A stretch of 64,000 nucleotides of DNA. It comes from Thalassospira sp. HF15 (GTDB lineage: Bacteria; Pseudomonadota; Alphaproteobacteria; Rhodospirillales; Thalassospiraceae). The stretch's first letter is position 1; each line of letters begins with the position of its first letter. A program made the position numbers and the translations under genes. The notes below the pieces were generated by a model. It did not search any database and was not told the DNA's origin. It saw nothing but the letters and a program-made list of their open reading frames with translations. Shown piece after piece: positions 56,358 to 64,000 of the stretch. The stretch spans positions 124,001 to 188,000 of the forward strand of contig NZ_JAAVKI010000007.1 in NCBI RefSeq assembly GCF_011806525.1, in the 5' to 3' direction.

Positions 56358-56622
56358 AGGGTCAGGGCCTACTGATTTTATTGAAATGGCAACCGTTATA
56401 TTTGTGAAATCCAAGGAAAAACCCGCTGTTCGGGCCGCCACCCCGAACAAGGGGTTTGATGCGGGAGTTCACAAATATAACGGTTGTCCTTTGGATCAAT
56501 CGGATTTTCGCGGGCTACTTTGTCGCAAAACCTTGAAAGATATTGATCTTACTGCAGTTTTGCTTCGCGTATCCGCGCAAATCTGATTGACCATTACAAC
56601 AAAATCAGTAGGCCCTGACCCT
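56358..56622. repeat. 265-bp three-way-junction inverted-repeat element (MITE-like or structured RNA)
   Basis: Terminal arms 56358-56389 and 56591-56622 are inverted repeats of 32 bp with 2 mismatches. Inside, hairpin A spans 56390-56486 (perfect 19-bp stem 56390-56408 / 56468-56486, then 14 of 16 pairs at 56419-56434 / 56442-56457). Hairpin B spans 56496-56590 (16 of 18 pairs at 56496-56513 / 56573-56590, then GCAAAAC/GTTTTGC at 56525/56557 and AAGAT/ATCTT at 56537/56546). Hairpin A abuts the outer stem directly and hairpin B does so on the other side, leaving only a 9-nt linker between the two. No coding frame with a ribosome-binding site lies inside and no target-site duplication is evident. 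Confidence 0.85.
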
Positions 56623-56632
56623 TGTCTGCTGT

Positions 56633-57892
56633 TTAAACGGCCTTGAACACAAGCGATGCGTTGGTGCCACCGAAGCCGAACGAGTTCGACAGCGCGACAT
56701 TGACTTTACGCTGTTTGGCTTCAAGCGGGACCAGATCGATGCCTTTGCATGCTTCGGACGGATTGCGCAGGTTCAGGGTCGGCGGAACGACACCTTCGTG
56801 GATCGCAAGGATCGAGAACACAGCTTCAATCGCACCAGCCGCACCCAAAAGGTGACCGGTTGCCGATTTGGTCGAAGACATCGACATTTTCTGGGCATGA
56901 TCACCGAACAGGCGTTTAACCGCACCCAGTTCAATTTCGTCACCAAGCGGAGTCGAGGTACCGTGGGCGTTGACGTAATCGACGTCTTCCGGGTTCAGGC
57001 CGGCATTGCGAATAGCATTGCGCATTGAACGGAAGCCACCATTGCCGTCATCTGCCGGCGCGGTGATGTGATAGGCATCACCCGACATGCCATAACCGGC
57101 AACTTCGGCATAAATCTTGGCACCACGCGCCTTGGCGTGTTCGTATTCTTCAAGAACGACACAACCTGCACCTTCGCCCATGACAAAGCCGTCACGGCCT
57201 TCGTCCCACGGACGGGATGCTTCGGTCGGGGTATCGTTGTAACCGGTCGAAAGCGCACGGGCAGCAGCAAAGCCCGCCATGCCAAGACGGCAAACAGCCG
57301 CTTCGGCACCACCGGCAACCATGACATCGGCATCACCAAGCATGATCATGCGCGATGCGTCGCCGACAGCGTGTGCACCTGTCGAACAAGCGGTAACAAC
57401 CGCATGGTTCGGACCTTTAAGACCGTGCTTGATCGATACCTGGCCAGAGACCAGGTTAATCAGGCAGGACGGAATGAAGAAAGGACTGACACGGCGAGTC
57501 TTGCCGTTATTGACCAGATCGGATGCCTCGGAAATCCGCGGCAGACCACCGATACCCGAACCAATCAGAACGCCGGTGGCTTCCTGATCTTCGTCGGTTT
57601 CCGGTTTCCAGCCAGAATCGGCAATTGCCTGATCGGCAGCAGCAACGCCATAGACGATGAAATCATCCATCTTCTTCATGTCTTTGATCGAGACATGATC
57701 TTCAGCGTTGAAAAGTCCGTCACCCTCACCGCGCGGCACGAGGCCTGCGATTTTGGCAGGAATATCCGACACGTCAAACGTATCGATGCCTTTGATCCCG
57801 GATTGGCTGTTCAGCAGTTTCTGCCAAGTATTCTGTGCTCCGCTTGCAAGCGGAGTAACAGCACCAAGACCGGTAACAACTACGCGTCTCAT
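56633..57892 (-). CDS. fabF: Beta-ketoacyl-ACP synthase II
   Basis: Elongating condensing enzyme of type II fatty-acid synthesis. 419 residues. Catalytic triad: Cys169 in VTACSTGAHAVGDA, His310 in NAHGTSTPLGD and His347 in KSATGHLLGAAGA. The C-terminal GFGGTNASLVF is intact. It lies downstream of acpP, 87 bp away, with a terminator between, and upstream of mltG. Cytoplasmic. Confidence 0.97.
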   Translation of the reverse strand: MRRVVVTGLGAVTPLASGAQNTWQKLLNSQSGIKGIDTFDVSDIPAKIAGLVPRGEGDGLFNAEDHVSIKDMKKMDDFIVYGVAAADQAIADSGWKPETDEDQEATGVLIGSGIGGLPRISEASDLVNNGKTRRVSPFFIPSCLINLVSGQVSIKHGLKGPNHAVVTACSTGAHAVGDASRMIMLGDADVMVAGGAEAAVCRLGMAGFAAARALSTGYNDTPTEASRPWDEGRDGFVMGEGAGCVVLEEYEHAKARGAKIYAEVAGYGMSGDAYHITAPADDGNGGFRSMRNAIRNAGLNPEDVDYVNAHGTSTPLGDEIELGAVKRLFGDHAQKMSMSSTKSATGHLLGAAGAIEAVFSILAIHEGVVPPTLNLRNPSEACKGIDLVPLEAKQRKVNVALSNSFGFGGTNASLVFKAV

Positions 57893-57931
57893 CCCGCATT
57901 ACGCCTTTATTTTATGAATCCAGCAAAGACG

Positions 57932-57963
57932 AAAAGGGCGCCTGAGGATGCCCTCTGGCGCCC
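57932..57963 (-). terminator. Terminator/attenuator between acpP and fabF
   Basis: Stem GGGCGCC / GGCGCCC with an inner GAGG/CCTC pair, followed on the minus strand by TTTTCG. It lies 16 bp after the acpP stop and before fabF, so it should release a fraction of transcripts as a short acpP mRNA. Confidence 0.78.
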
Positions 57964-57979
57964 ATGTCTGACAGCAAAC

Positions 57980-58216
57980 TTAGCTGTCCGCCTTTTCGAT
58001 GAAGTCGATCGCGTCTTTAACGGTCAGAATTTTTTCAGCCGCGTCGTCCGGGATTTCACAACCGAACTCTTCTTCAAACGCCATAACCAGCTCAACGGTG
58101 TCCAGGCTGTCTGCGCCCAGATCGTCGATGAAGCTTGCGTTTTCGGTGACCTTGTCTTCTTCAACACCGAGGTGCTCGACAACGATCTTCTTCACGCGAT
58201 CTGCGACATCACTCAT
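57980..58216 (-). CDS. acpP: Acyl carrier protein
   Basis: 78 residues, highly acidic. The phosphopantetheine site is Ser37 in [11 protein letters not shown]. It carries growing acyl chains for FabD, FabG and FabF, encoded around it. Length and helix pattern are canonical. The 170 bp upstream, before fabG, may contain an additional promoter, which would fit the high demand for ACP. Confidence 0.98.
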   Translation of the reverse strand: MSDVADRVKKIVVEHLGVEEDKVTENASFIDDLGADSLDTVELVMAFEEEFGCEIPDDAAEKILTVKDAIDFIEKADS

Positions 58217-58386
58217 AGCTCAAATCCTTCAATAGGTTTTCTGTCAGTTAGTGTACACGTGGTGCCCGTTTCGTCCCCCTATTGAAGGAGTTCCCGGGAA
58301 CCGGAAACCGGCAACAAACAATCGCCAGTTTCAATATTTGGTATAGCGGCCTCTTTTAAACAGAAAAGAAGGCAACCCGCAACGGG

Positions 58387-59127
58387 TTAAATCATCGCCA
58401 TTCCGCCATTCACATGCAAGGTCTGTCCTGTGACATAAGCTGCTTCGTCACTTGCAAGATACAGAACCGCTGCTGCGATCTCTTTGCTGTCGCCCATGCG
58501 ACCTGCCGGAATACCGCCCAAAAGCTTTTCTTTCTGGGCATCTCCGAGTTCTTCGGTCATCGCCGTGGTGATAAAGCCCGGTGCCACACAATTTACCGTG
58601 ATCCCGCGTGCAGCAACTTCCTGTGCCAGCGATTTTGACCAGCCGATCATGCCAGCTTTGGCCGCGGCATAGTTGGTCTGGCCCGGGTTACCGGTCACAC
58701 CAACGATCGAGGTGATGTTGATGATACGACCATGACGACGCTTCATCATGCCGCGCAGCGAGTTACGCGCAAGCTTGAAAGCAGCCGTCAGGTTCACATC
58801 GAGAACCGCCTGCCAGTCTTCGTCCTTGAGGCGCATGGCAAGCTGATCACGGGTGATACCAGCATTGTTGACCAGAACATCAAGCTGACCACCAAGGGCT
58901 TCCTCGGCATTTTTGATCAGGCTATCGACCGATTCTGAATCCGAAAGGTTGCCCGGAACCACAACCGCATTGTCGCCAATTTCAGCAGCAACCGCTTCGA
59001 GGCGTTCCTGACGGGTCCCTGACAGAGCAACCTTCGCACCAGCGCCAGCCAGAACCTTGGCGATTTCGCCGCCGATTCCGCCAGTCGCACCGGTTACAAG
59101 TGCCGTTTTCCCTGCAAGATCAAACAT
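58387..59127 (-). CDS. fabG: 3-oxoacyl-ACP reductase
   Basis: NADPH-dependent reduction of beta-ketoacyl-ACP. 246 residues. TGATGGIG at 12-19, NNAG at 87-90, and the catalytic Ser140, Tyr153 and Lys157 in TSIVGVTGNPGQTNYAAAKAG. The C-terminal tail VTGQTLHVNGGMAMI is the FabG hallmark. It lies 42 bp after fabD on the minus strand. Confidence 0.97.
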   Translation of the reverse strand: MFDLAGKTALVTGATGGIGGEIAKVLAGAGAKVALSGTRQERLEAVAAEIGDNAVVVPGNLSDSESVDSLIKNAEEALGGQLDVLVNNAGITRDQLAMRLKDEDWQAVLDVNLTAAFKLARNSLRGMMKRRHGRIINITSIVGVTGNPGQTNYAAAKAGMIGWSKSLAQEVAARGITVNCVAPGFITTAMTEELGDAQKEKLLGGIPAGRMGDSKEIAAAVLYLASDEAAYVTGQTLHVNGGMAMI

Positions 59128-59169
59128 AAATTCTCGTTCCCTTTGGGTTCGTTCGTGTTCACAACACTC

Positions 59170-60111
59170 TTAAAGAGTGCCGAGGAATGCTTCGATATCC
59201 GCCGGACCATTAACAGCCGTGCCGCTCAGATCGCGGTCAATACGACGTACCATGCCGGTCAAAACCTTGCCTGCGCCGATCTCTACCAGATCGGTGATGC
59301 CCTGCTCTTTCATGTAAAGAACCGACTCACGCCAGCGCACCGTGCCGCAAACCTGCTCTACAAGGAGTTTACGAATGGTTTCCGGATCGTCGGTTTTTTC
59401 GGCGGTCACGTTTGCGACAACCGGCTTGCCCGGCGCATTCATGCTCACCGCGGCAAGGGCCTCTGCCATGCGATCAGCAGCCGGTTGCATCAGGGCGCAA
59501 TGGAATGGTGCAGATACCGGCAACAGAACGGCGCGCTTTGCACCTTTTTCCTTGGCGATTTCGATGGCACGTTCAACAGCTGCCTTGTGACCGGAAACAA
59601 CGACCTGGCCGTTGGCATTGTCATTGGCCGCAGTGCAGACGTCACCTTGTGCGGCTTCTTCGGCAACGGCAACAGCGTCTGCGTAATCAAGACCAAGAAG
59701 CGCTGCCATCGCGCCAACACCAACCGGGACCGCGGCCTGCATCGCCTGCCCACGGGTTTTCAAAAGACGCGCTGCATCGGAAATGGCAAAAGTACCAGCC
59801 GCAGCAAGGGCCGAATACTCACCAAGCGAATGCCCCGCAACCAGATCGCATTTGTCGGTCAGGGTAAAACCGCCTTCGTTTTCCAGAACCCGGGTCACGG
59901 CAAGACTGACCGCCATCAACGCCGGCTGCGCATTTTCTGTCAGCGTCAGTTCGTTTTCCGGTCCTTCGAACATCAATGCGCTAAGCCGTTGGGAAAGCGC
60001 GTCATCAACTTCCTGAAAAACTTCGCGGGCAATCGGGAATGCATCTGCCAGTTCCTTGCCCATACCTACCGCTTGCGACCCTTGGCCGGGGAAAACGAGT
60101 GCGCGTGTCAT
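59170..60111 (-). CDS. fabD: Malonyl-CoA:ACP transacylase
   Basis: Loads malonyl groups onto ACP. 313 residues. GQGSQ at 10-14 forms the oxyanion region, nucleophile Ser95 in GHSLGEYSAL, and His204 in SAPFHCALM completes the dyad. First gene of the fabD-fabG-acpP-fabF-mltG group here; fabH and plsX, which often precede, are not adjacent. The promoter should lie in the 60112-60621 region. Confidence 0.97.
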   Translation of the reverse strand: MTRALVFPGQGSQAVGMGKELADAFPIAREVFQEVDDALSQRLSALMFEGPENELTLTENAQPALMAVSLAVTRVLENEGGFTLTDKCDLVAGHSLGEYSALAAAGTFAISDAARLLKTRGQAMQAAVPVGVGAMAALLGLDYADAVAVAEEAAQGDVCTAANDNANGQVVVSGHKAAVERAIEIAKEKGAKRAVLLPVSAPFHCALMQPAADRMAEALAAVSMNAPGKPVVANVTAEKTDDPETIRKLLVEQVCGTVRWRESVLYMKEQGITDLVEIGAGKVLTGMVRRIDRDLSGTAVNGPADIEAFLGTL

Positions 60112-60621
60112 ACTATTAAATATACCCTTGTCAGCTTCTACGACGGCTGTGCCGAAAACCGGCCCCTTGAAATTGAGCCACCCTTGATAACGTGCGCAAG
60201 CGGACTGTCAAGAACTGAAACCCCTTGAACGCGGTCCGTTCGGCTTTTCATTTCCCGAAAATGCGCATCACATTATAAAGTACACACATTCGGACTTCTC
60301 AATTGCCTGCGCGCGTTTATGGCATATTTCACGCCATTTACGAAGGATTGGGTGTTGCGCAGCGCACAATTTCCCGTGAATTCGCACGTTCCATCCCTTT
60401 GCCATACATATACCTGAAAAACCGTGTATTTCCGGCCTTTTGATCGCAGCCTTGCACCTCATTACCGCTTAAAAGGCGTCTTAACAAAGCAACCCATGCC
60501 GGTTATTACAAACCCGCAACGCTCGGCAGTCCGGATGGCTTTGTCTGAAACCTTCGGGTTCCTGCGGGTCAGGCTGAAATGATCCCGCTATCCCGTAAAC
60601 GGTAAAAAGCTGCATTTGGCG
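60112..60621. other. Divergent intergenic region between fabD and rpsF, no gene found
   Basis: About 510 bp to the rpsF promoter. Frames here lack ribosome-binding sites. It must contain the fab promoter on the minus strand; I cannot single out consensus boxes. A short complementary pair ACCTTCGGGT... near 60550 is too weak to call. No tRNA is visible. Confidence 0.5.
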
Positions 60622-60649
60622 TTGCACTCATGGGCGAAAAGTGTATATT
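60622..60649 (+). promoter_or_regulatory. Probable rpsF operon promoter
   Basis: TTGCAC at 60622-60627 and TATATT at 60644-60649 with a 16-bp spacer, about 100 bp upstream of the rpsF start. It is the best sigma-70-like match in the region and leaves a leader of about 90 nt. Confidence 0.6.
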
Positions 60650-60654
60650 CCGCC

Positions 60655-60720
60655 GTCTCACGGCTCCTTGCCGGGATTGCCCGGCTATGCCTGCATGGCA
60701 CGAGGTCATGTCAGGAAGAG
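60655..60720 (+). promoter_or_regulatory. rpsF leader with paired hairpins, possible S6:S18 autoregulatory site
   Basis: The leader can form GCCG-TCTCA-CGGC and GCCGGG-ATT-GCCCGGC hairpins before the AAAGGAGTAATAGGAG ribosome-binding region. In many bacteria the S6:S18 complex binds a leader hairpin with a CCG-containing bulge to repress the operon. CCG is present here, but I cannot verify the consensus structure. Confidence 0.35.
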
Positions 60721-60748
60721 ATAAGCCAAAAGGAGTAATAGGAGTATT

Positions 60749-61126
60749 ATGAGCAAGTACGAAAGCGTGTTTATCGCACGTCAGGACTTCTCGACCGCAC
60801 AGGTCGAAAGCCTGAACGAAAAGCTGACCCAGACCATCGAAGGTCTCGGCGGCAAAATCGCCAAAACCGAATATTGGGGCCTGCGTTCCCTGGCATACCG
60901 TGTCAAAAAGAACCGCAAAGGCCACTATACTCTCTTCCAGATCGAAGCCGACAACGACACGATCGCGGAATATGAGCGTCAGATGCGCCTGAACGAAGAC
61001 GTTCTGCGTCAGATGACTGTCAAGGTTGACGAGTTCGAAGAAGAACAGTCTGCCATTCTGCGTAACCGCGACGAACGCGGCGGTCGCGGCGGTAATCGTC
61101 GTGGCGGTCCCCGTCAAAACGGCTAA
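60749..61126 (+). CDS. rpsF: 30S ribosomal protein S6
   Basis: 125 residues. The S6 fold is clear: YESVFIARQDFSTAQVESLN at the start and LRSLAYRVKKNRKGHYTLFQ in the centre. A basic, Gly/Arg-rich tail (RNRDERGGRGGNRRGGPRQN) extends beyond the ribosomal core, common in alphaproteobacteria. It binds S18 on the platform of the small subunit. First gene of rpsF-rpsR-DUF2232-rplI, probably followed by dnaB. Confidence 0.97.
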   Translation: MSKYESVFIARQDFSTAQVESLNEKLTQTIEGLGGKIAKTEYWGLRSLAYRVKKNRKGHYTLFQIEADNDTIAEYERQMRLNEDVLRQMTVKVDEFEEEQSAILRNRDERGGRGGNRRGGPRQNG

Positions 61127-61148
61127 CAGATAGCGAGGAGATAATATC

Positions 61149-61382
61149 ATGGCTGGACGTCGTCTGTTTTTCCGTCGTCGCAAAACCTGCCCGTTCTCGG
61201 GTGCGGATGCGCCGAAGATTGACTACAAAGATGTCAAACTGCTGCAGCGTTTCGTTTCCGAACGCGGCAAAATCGTTCCGAGCCGTATCACTGCGGTTTC
61301 GGCCAAGAAGCAGCGCGAACTGGCGAAAGCCATCAAACGTGCACGCTTCCTGGCGCTGCTGCCTTACGCAGACCAGGTCTGA
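61149..61382 (+). CDS. rpsR: 30S ribosomal protein S18
   Basis: 77 residues, highly basic, 22 bp after rpsF with an AGGAG ribosome-binding site. [20 protein letters not shown] and the C-terminal [20 protein letters not shown] are canonical S18. The single Cys in KTCPF is kept. Confidence 0.98.
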   Translation: MAGRRLFFRRRKTCPFSGADAPKIDYKDVKLLQRFVSERGKIVPSRITAVSAKKQRELAKAIKRARFLALLPYADQV

Positions 61383-61426
61383 GGCAGTCGGCAAGAGACC
61401 CTTTTGTGGTCTCGGGCCGGGAGTAA

Positions 61427-62368
61427 ATGATGCAACGTGACACCCTCATAGCGATTGGAACAGGACTTGGCAGTGCCGTTCTGTTTCTGCTGGTTCTATC
61501 AGGAAATCCGTTTGCTCTTTTGCTCTCATACTTCGGGCATCTGCCGCTTTTCCTTACGGGATTGTGGCAAGGGCCCAAACGCCTGCTGGTTGCGGCATTT
61601 GCCGCATGTATTGCCCTCGTTCTTTTGGGGGGATTACTGCCTTTCACGGTCTTTATGGTCGTGTTTGCCGGACCGGCGATGTTGTTGACCCGCATGGCGC
61701 TGGTCATCCGGAAAGATAAAGATGGCAACGTTGCCTTTCTGCCTTCCGGAATTGTCGTAAGCGCCATGGCCGTCATGGTCGCGACGGTAATGATTTTCGT
61801 TACCGGAACACTGACGGCGGAAGGTGTGGACATTCAGGACTTCATCGCGAAGTTCCTGAGCCAGATGTACTCGGAAATGGGTGTCCCTATGACATCCGAT
61901 GTTCAGGGTCTGATTGGTATGTTCCAGACTTACTTCCCGGCGGTTGCAGCGGTGAGCTGGCTTCTGATGCTGTTCGCCAATGCCGCAATCGCACAGGCAA
62001 TTTTGGTGCGTGCAGGCAAAAACCTGCGTCCGACACCAAGTATGGCAACCTTTGCCTTGCCTGGCTGGTCACTGTTTGCGTTTGCTCTGGCCGGGTTTAC
62101 GGTCGGCTTTGCCGATGGTTCGCTGGCTTATGTGGCGCGCAACGTCGCGGTGGTACTGGCAGTGCCGTTCCTGTTTCAGGGATTGGCGCTGGTGCATGGG
62201 CAGGCAGCCCGATGGCCGCAAAAACGTGTAATTCTGACGGTGTTTTACATCGTCGCGGTTCTGTCCACTTGGTCGTTTATCGCGATCACCGGACTTGGAA
62301 TTGTTGAGCATTTAATCAGGCTGCGGGGGAAAGAACCGATGACCCGTAGCAATGAGGAGGATCGGTGA
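61427..62368 (+). CDS. DUF2232 integral membrane protein
   Basis: 313 residues with about seven to eight hydrophobic segments spread along the length, starting with [17 protein letters not shown]. This is the DUF2232 (YybS-like) gene routinely found between rpsR and rplI in Rhodospirillales and many other alphaproteobacteria. The fold resembles S-component-like membrane proteins, but no transport function is established. Its stop overlaps the rplI start region (TGATG), so it is translationally coupled to a ribosomal protein gene. Confidence 0.87.
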   Translation: MMQRDTLIAIGTGLGSAVLFLLVLSGNPFALLLSYFGHLPLFLTGLWQGPKRLLVAAFAACIALVLLGGLLPFTVFMVVFAGPAMLLTRMALVIRKDKDGNVAFLPSGIVVSAMAVMVATVMIFVTGTLTAEGVDIQDFIAKFLSQMYSEMGVPMTSDVQGLIGMFQTYFPAVAAVSWLLMLFANAAIAQAILVRAGKNLRPTPSMATFALPGWSLFAFALAGFTVGFADGSLAYVARNVAVVLAVPFLFQGLALVHGQAARWPQKRVILTVFYIVAVLSTWSFIAITGLGIVEHLIRLRGKEPMTRSNEEDR

Positions 62369-62991
62369 TGGAAGTTATTCTGCTCCAGCGGGTAGAAAAA
62401 CTCGGTCAGATGGGTGACGTAGTCACTGTCAAGCCGGGCCACGCCCGCAACCGCTTGCTGCCGCAGGGCATGGCCCTTCGTGCAACCAAAGCAAACATCT
62501 CTGTGTTCGAAGCACAGAAAGCACAGCTCGAAGCTGACAACCTGGAACGCCGTAAGGAAGCAGAAGCTGTTTCCGAGAAGATGGGTGAACTCGCAGTCAC
62601 CATCGTTCGTCAGGCATCCGACGTTGGCCAGCTTTACGGTTCGGTCACTGCCCGCGATATCGCAAACGCAGTAACCGAAGCAGGCTTCACTGTTGCCCGT
62701 ACCCAGGTCGTTCTTGATCAGCCGATCAAGACCCTTGGTCTGCACCAGGTTCGCATCAACCTGCACCCGGAAGTTATCGTTGAAGTAACTGCCAACGTTG
62801 CACGTTCCGAAGAAGATGCCGCTGAACAGCTCCGTAAGGGTTCTGCTGTTCTTGGCACCATCGAGGAAATGGAAGCGGAAGAAGAGGAAGCTCTGGAAGC
62901 CGCTGAAGAACTCTTCGAAGAAGAAGTTCCGGCTGACGTTGCAGAAGCTCTCGAAGCTGCTGAAGAAGACGAAGAAGAAACCAACGCTTAA
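62368..62991 (+). CDS. rplI: 50S ribosomal protein L9
   Basis: 207 residues from ATG 62368, with GAGGAGG 7 nt upstream. The N-terminal domain [20 protein letters not shown] and the RNA-binding [13 protein letters not shown] are canonical. The C-terminal domain includes [12 protein letters not shown]. It then has a Glu/Ala-rich tail of about 55 residues, longer than the E. coli protein (149 residues) and typical of this group. The acidic tail is probably disordered. Confidence 0.97.
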   Translation: MEVILLQRVEKLGQMGDVVTVKPGHARNRLLPQGMALRATKANISVFEAQKAQLEADNLERRKEAEAVSEKMGELAVTIVRQASDVGQLYGSVTARDIANAVTEAGFTVARTQVVLDQPIKTLGLHQVRINLHPEVIVEVTANVARSEEDAAEQLRKGSAVLGTIEEMEAEEEEALEAAEELFEEEVPADVAEALEAAEEDEEETNA

Positions 62992-63015
62992 TTGCGGGTT
63001 CTTCGACACCATTCG

Positions 63016-63052
63016 AAAACGGCACATCCGCAAGGATGTGCCGTTTTCTTTT
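63016..63052 (+). terminator. Terminator between rplI and dnaB
   Basis: Perfect stem AAACGGCACATCC / GGATGTGCCGTTT with a GCAA tetraloop, followed by TTCTTTT. It suggests dnaB has its own promoter in 63053-63197. Confidence 0.92.
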
Positions 63053-63197
63053 GCAGTGCCCAAATGGCACGTGATCTGTTTCCCGACCCTTTCAAAAGGT
63101 CTTCCGACCAGCGACCCCTGCGCTTCCGGAATACCGGCTATGAGAATCAGAGATTAGCTCTTTGCGGTCATGCTGATGCCTGCTACCTTTTGCGCCC

Positions 63198-64000
63198 ATG
63201 ACAGATCCCAATTTAGATGCCCTGTTTGCACCGCTTGAGCCCGACCATGGTGACGACGCCGAAATGGTGCTCGAACGCATGGCGCCGCACAATTTTGAGG
63301 CGGAGGCAGCCCTTCTTGGCGCGATACTCAATAACAACGCCGCCTATGAGCGCGTGTCCGATATCCTGCGCCCTGAACATTTTGCAGATGGGCGCCACGG
63401 CCGCATCTTTGAAGCCTGCGGCAAGCTGATCGAACGCGGCCAGCTGGCCAACCCGGTGACGCTGAAAGCCTATTTCAAGCAGGATGAACATCTCGCCGAA
63501 ATTGGCGGTGCACAATATCTGGCAGAACTGTCAAACAATCTGGTTTCGGTGATCAATGCCGGTGACTATGGCCAGTTGGTCTATGACCTGTATCTGCGGC
63601 GCGAACTGATCGAGCTTGGCGAGGAAGTCGTCAACGAAGCCTATCAGTACGAACTTGATACCGACGCCACCAACCAGATCGAAAAAGCCGAACAGAAACT
63701 GTTCTCGCTGGCGACGGCCGGTTCAGCAGAATCGGGCTTTGTGGCATTCGGCCCTGCCCTTGCCAAGGCTTATGAAAATATCGATCACGCTTACAAAAAC
63801 GCCGGGCGCGTTGTCGGTGTAACGACCGGTTTGCGCGACATTGACCGCAAGCTGGGCGGCTTGCACCCGTCTGACTTGCTGATCCTTGCGGGACGTCCGT
63901 CGATGGGTAAAACCGCACTTGCGATGAACGTGGCTTTTAACGCCGCCATCGCTTCGCACCAGAATCGTGCCGCGGGCGAAGACACCCGCGATGAGATCCG
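63198..64000 (+). CDS. dnaB: Replicative DNA helicase DnaB, truncated by the window edge
   Basis: 267 codons from ATG 63198 to the right edge with no stop. The N-terminal DnaB domain is plain (PHNFEAEAALLGAILNNNAA, then DILRPEHFADGRHGRIFEAC), followed by the linker and the start of the RecA-like helicase domain: TGLRDIDRKLGGLHPSDLLI and the Walker A GRPSMGKT at 232-239. This hexameric helicase unwinds DNA at the replication fork. Its place after rplI is conserved in many bacteria. Domains beyond Walker A lie outside the window. Confidence 0.96.
   Translation, partial: MTDPNLDALFAPLEPDHGDDAEMVLERMAPHNFEAEAALLGAILNNNAAYERVSDILRPEHFADGRHGRIFEACGKLIERGQLANPVTLKAYFKQDEHLAEIGGAQYLAELSNNLVSVINAGDYGQLVYDLYLRRELIELGEEVVNEAYQYELDTDATNQIEKAEQKLFSLATAGSAESGFVAFGPALAKAYENIDHAYKNAGRVVGVTTGLRDIDRKLGGLHPSDLLILAGRPSMGKTALAMNVAFNAAIASHQNRAAGEDTRDEI

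Noticed and set aside
56281..56586. Plus-strand coding frame through the structured element
   Set aside because: It begins inside mltG in antisense, has no ribosome-binding site and its sequence simply follows the inverted repeats.
56358..56622. Retron-type non-coding RNA
   Set aside because: Terminal inverted repeats with internal hairpins recall msr-msd, but no reverse transcriptase or effector gene lies on either side; the flanks are fabF and mltG.
57068..58285. Open frame (405 codons) antisense to fabF and acpP
   Set aside because: It crosses two certain genes and an intergenic terminator; composition is that of an antisense shadow.
59143..60228. Open frame (361 codons) antisense to fabD
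   Set aside because: fabD has its catalytic dyad and full length; the antisense frame shows no family signal.
1..64000. tRNA, rRNA, CRISPR arrays, prophage, integrase or insertion sequence genes
   Set aside because: I looked for them in every spacer and saw none; all long spacers are accounted for by promoters, terminators or the 265-bp element.

Overview
The window looks like chromosomal core and near-core sequence of a free-living alphaproteobacterium of the Rhodospirillales type, most like Thalassospira by overall gene content. That placement is inference from gene families and order, not from a search. Supporting signs are a MipZ-type division ATPase, the lptF-lptG-lptD-surA-pdxA-rsmA run, fabD-fabG-acpP-fabF-mltG, rpsF-rpsR-DUF2232-rplI-dnaB, and a sulfite reductase flanked by DUF934 and DUF2849 genes. 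Base composition is moderately GC-rich throughout. I see no rRNA, tRNA, CRISPR array, prophage, transposase or plasmid genes.

Layout. 1-5.5 kb: a truncated lipoprotein gene, a D,D-carboxypeptidase with a SPOR domain, and a sugar-nucleotide group (phosphohexomutase, UDP-glucose dehydrogenase, GalU). 5.6-8.2 kb: a membrane J-domain protein, a VWA-fold protein and MipZ. 8.4-11.8 kb: an unknown secreted protein, an FAD oxidoreductase and a Tat-exported GH114-like TIM barrel. 11.9-24.2 kb: amino-acid and central metabolism (NADP-glutamate dehydrogenase, a pyruvate oxidase-like ThDP enzyme, leucine dehydrogenase, PutA with a divergent Lrp-type regulator), two DsbA-fold isomerases, a BFD-like ferredoxin and a BON lipoprotein. 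25.4-31.3 kb: the leucine-degradation (liu) operon mccB-liuC-mccA-mvaB plus a GNAT gene, with a palindromic operator overlapping its promoter. 31.3-34.1 kb: a MATE exporter and an unrecognised, probably all-helical protein. 34.5-37 kb: the sulfite reductase operon. 37.2-44.9 kb: DUF1489, a LysR regulator divergent from a DUF1127 gene with a clear operator between them, PPK2, a beta-hydroxyacid dehydrogenase, a CtpA protease and a DmdC-like acyl-CoA dehydrogenase. 45.1-52.8 kb: outer-membrane biogenesis operon. 52.8-55.3 kb: gmk, yicC and an SDR. 55.4-60.1 kb: fatty-acid synthesis genes and mltG. 60.7-64 kb: ribosomal protein operon and the start of dnaB.

The genes connect in several ways. GalU, Ugd and the phosphohexomutase feed surface polysaccharide. 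PutA, glutamate dehydrogenase and leucine dehydrogenase, with the liu operon, move proline and leucine carbon and nitrogen into glutamate, acetyl-CoA and acetoacetate. The lpt/surA and fab/mltG groups build the envelope.

The most striking non-coding feature is a 265-bp element at 56358-56622, between fabF and mltG. It folds almost completely into a three-way junction: a 32-bp terminal stem with 2 mismatches enclosing two long hairpins that abut it. It may be a MITE-like insertion or a structured RNA, and it ends 9 nt from the mltG ribosome-binding site. Other items worth following are the J-domain/VWA/MipZ cluster, the secreted 8.4-11.8 kb group, the orphan helical protein at 32749-34095, and several operator-like dyads.
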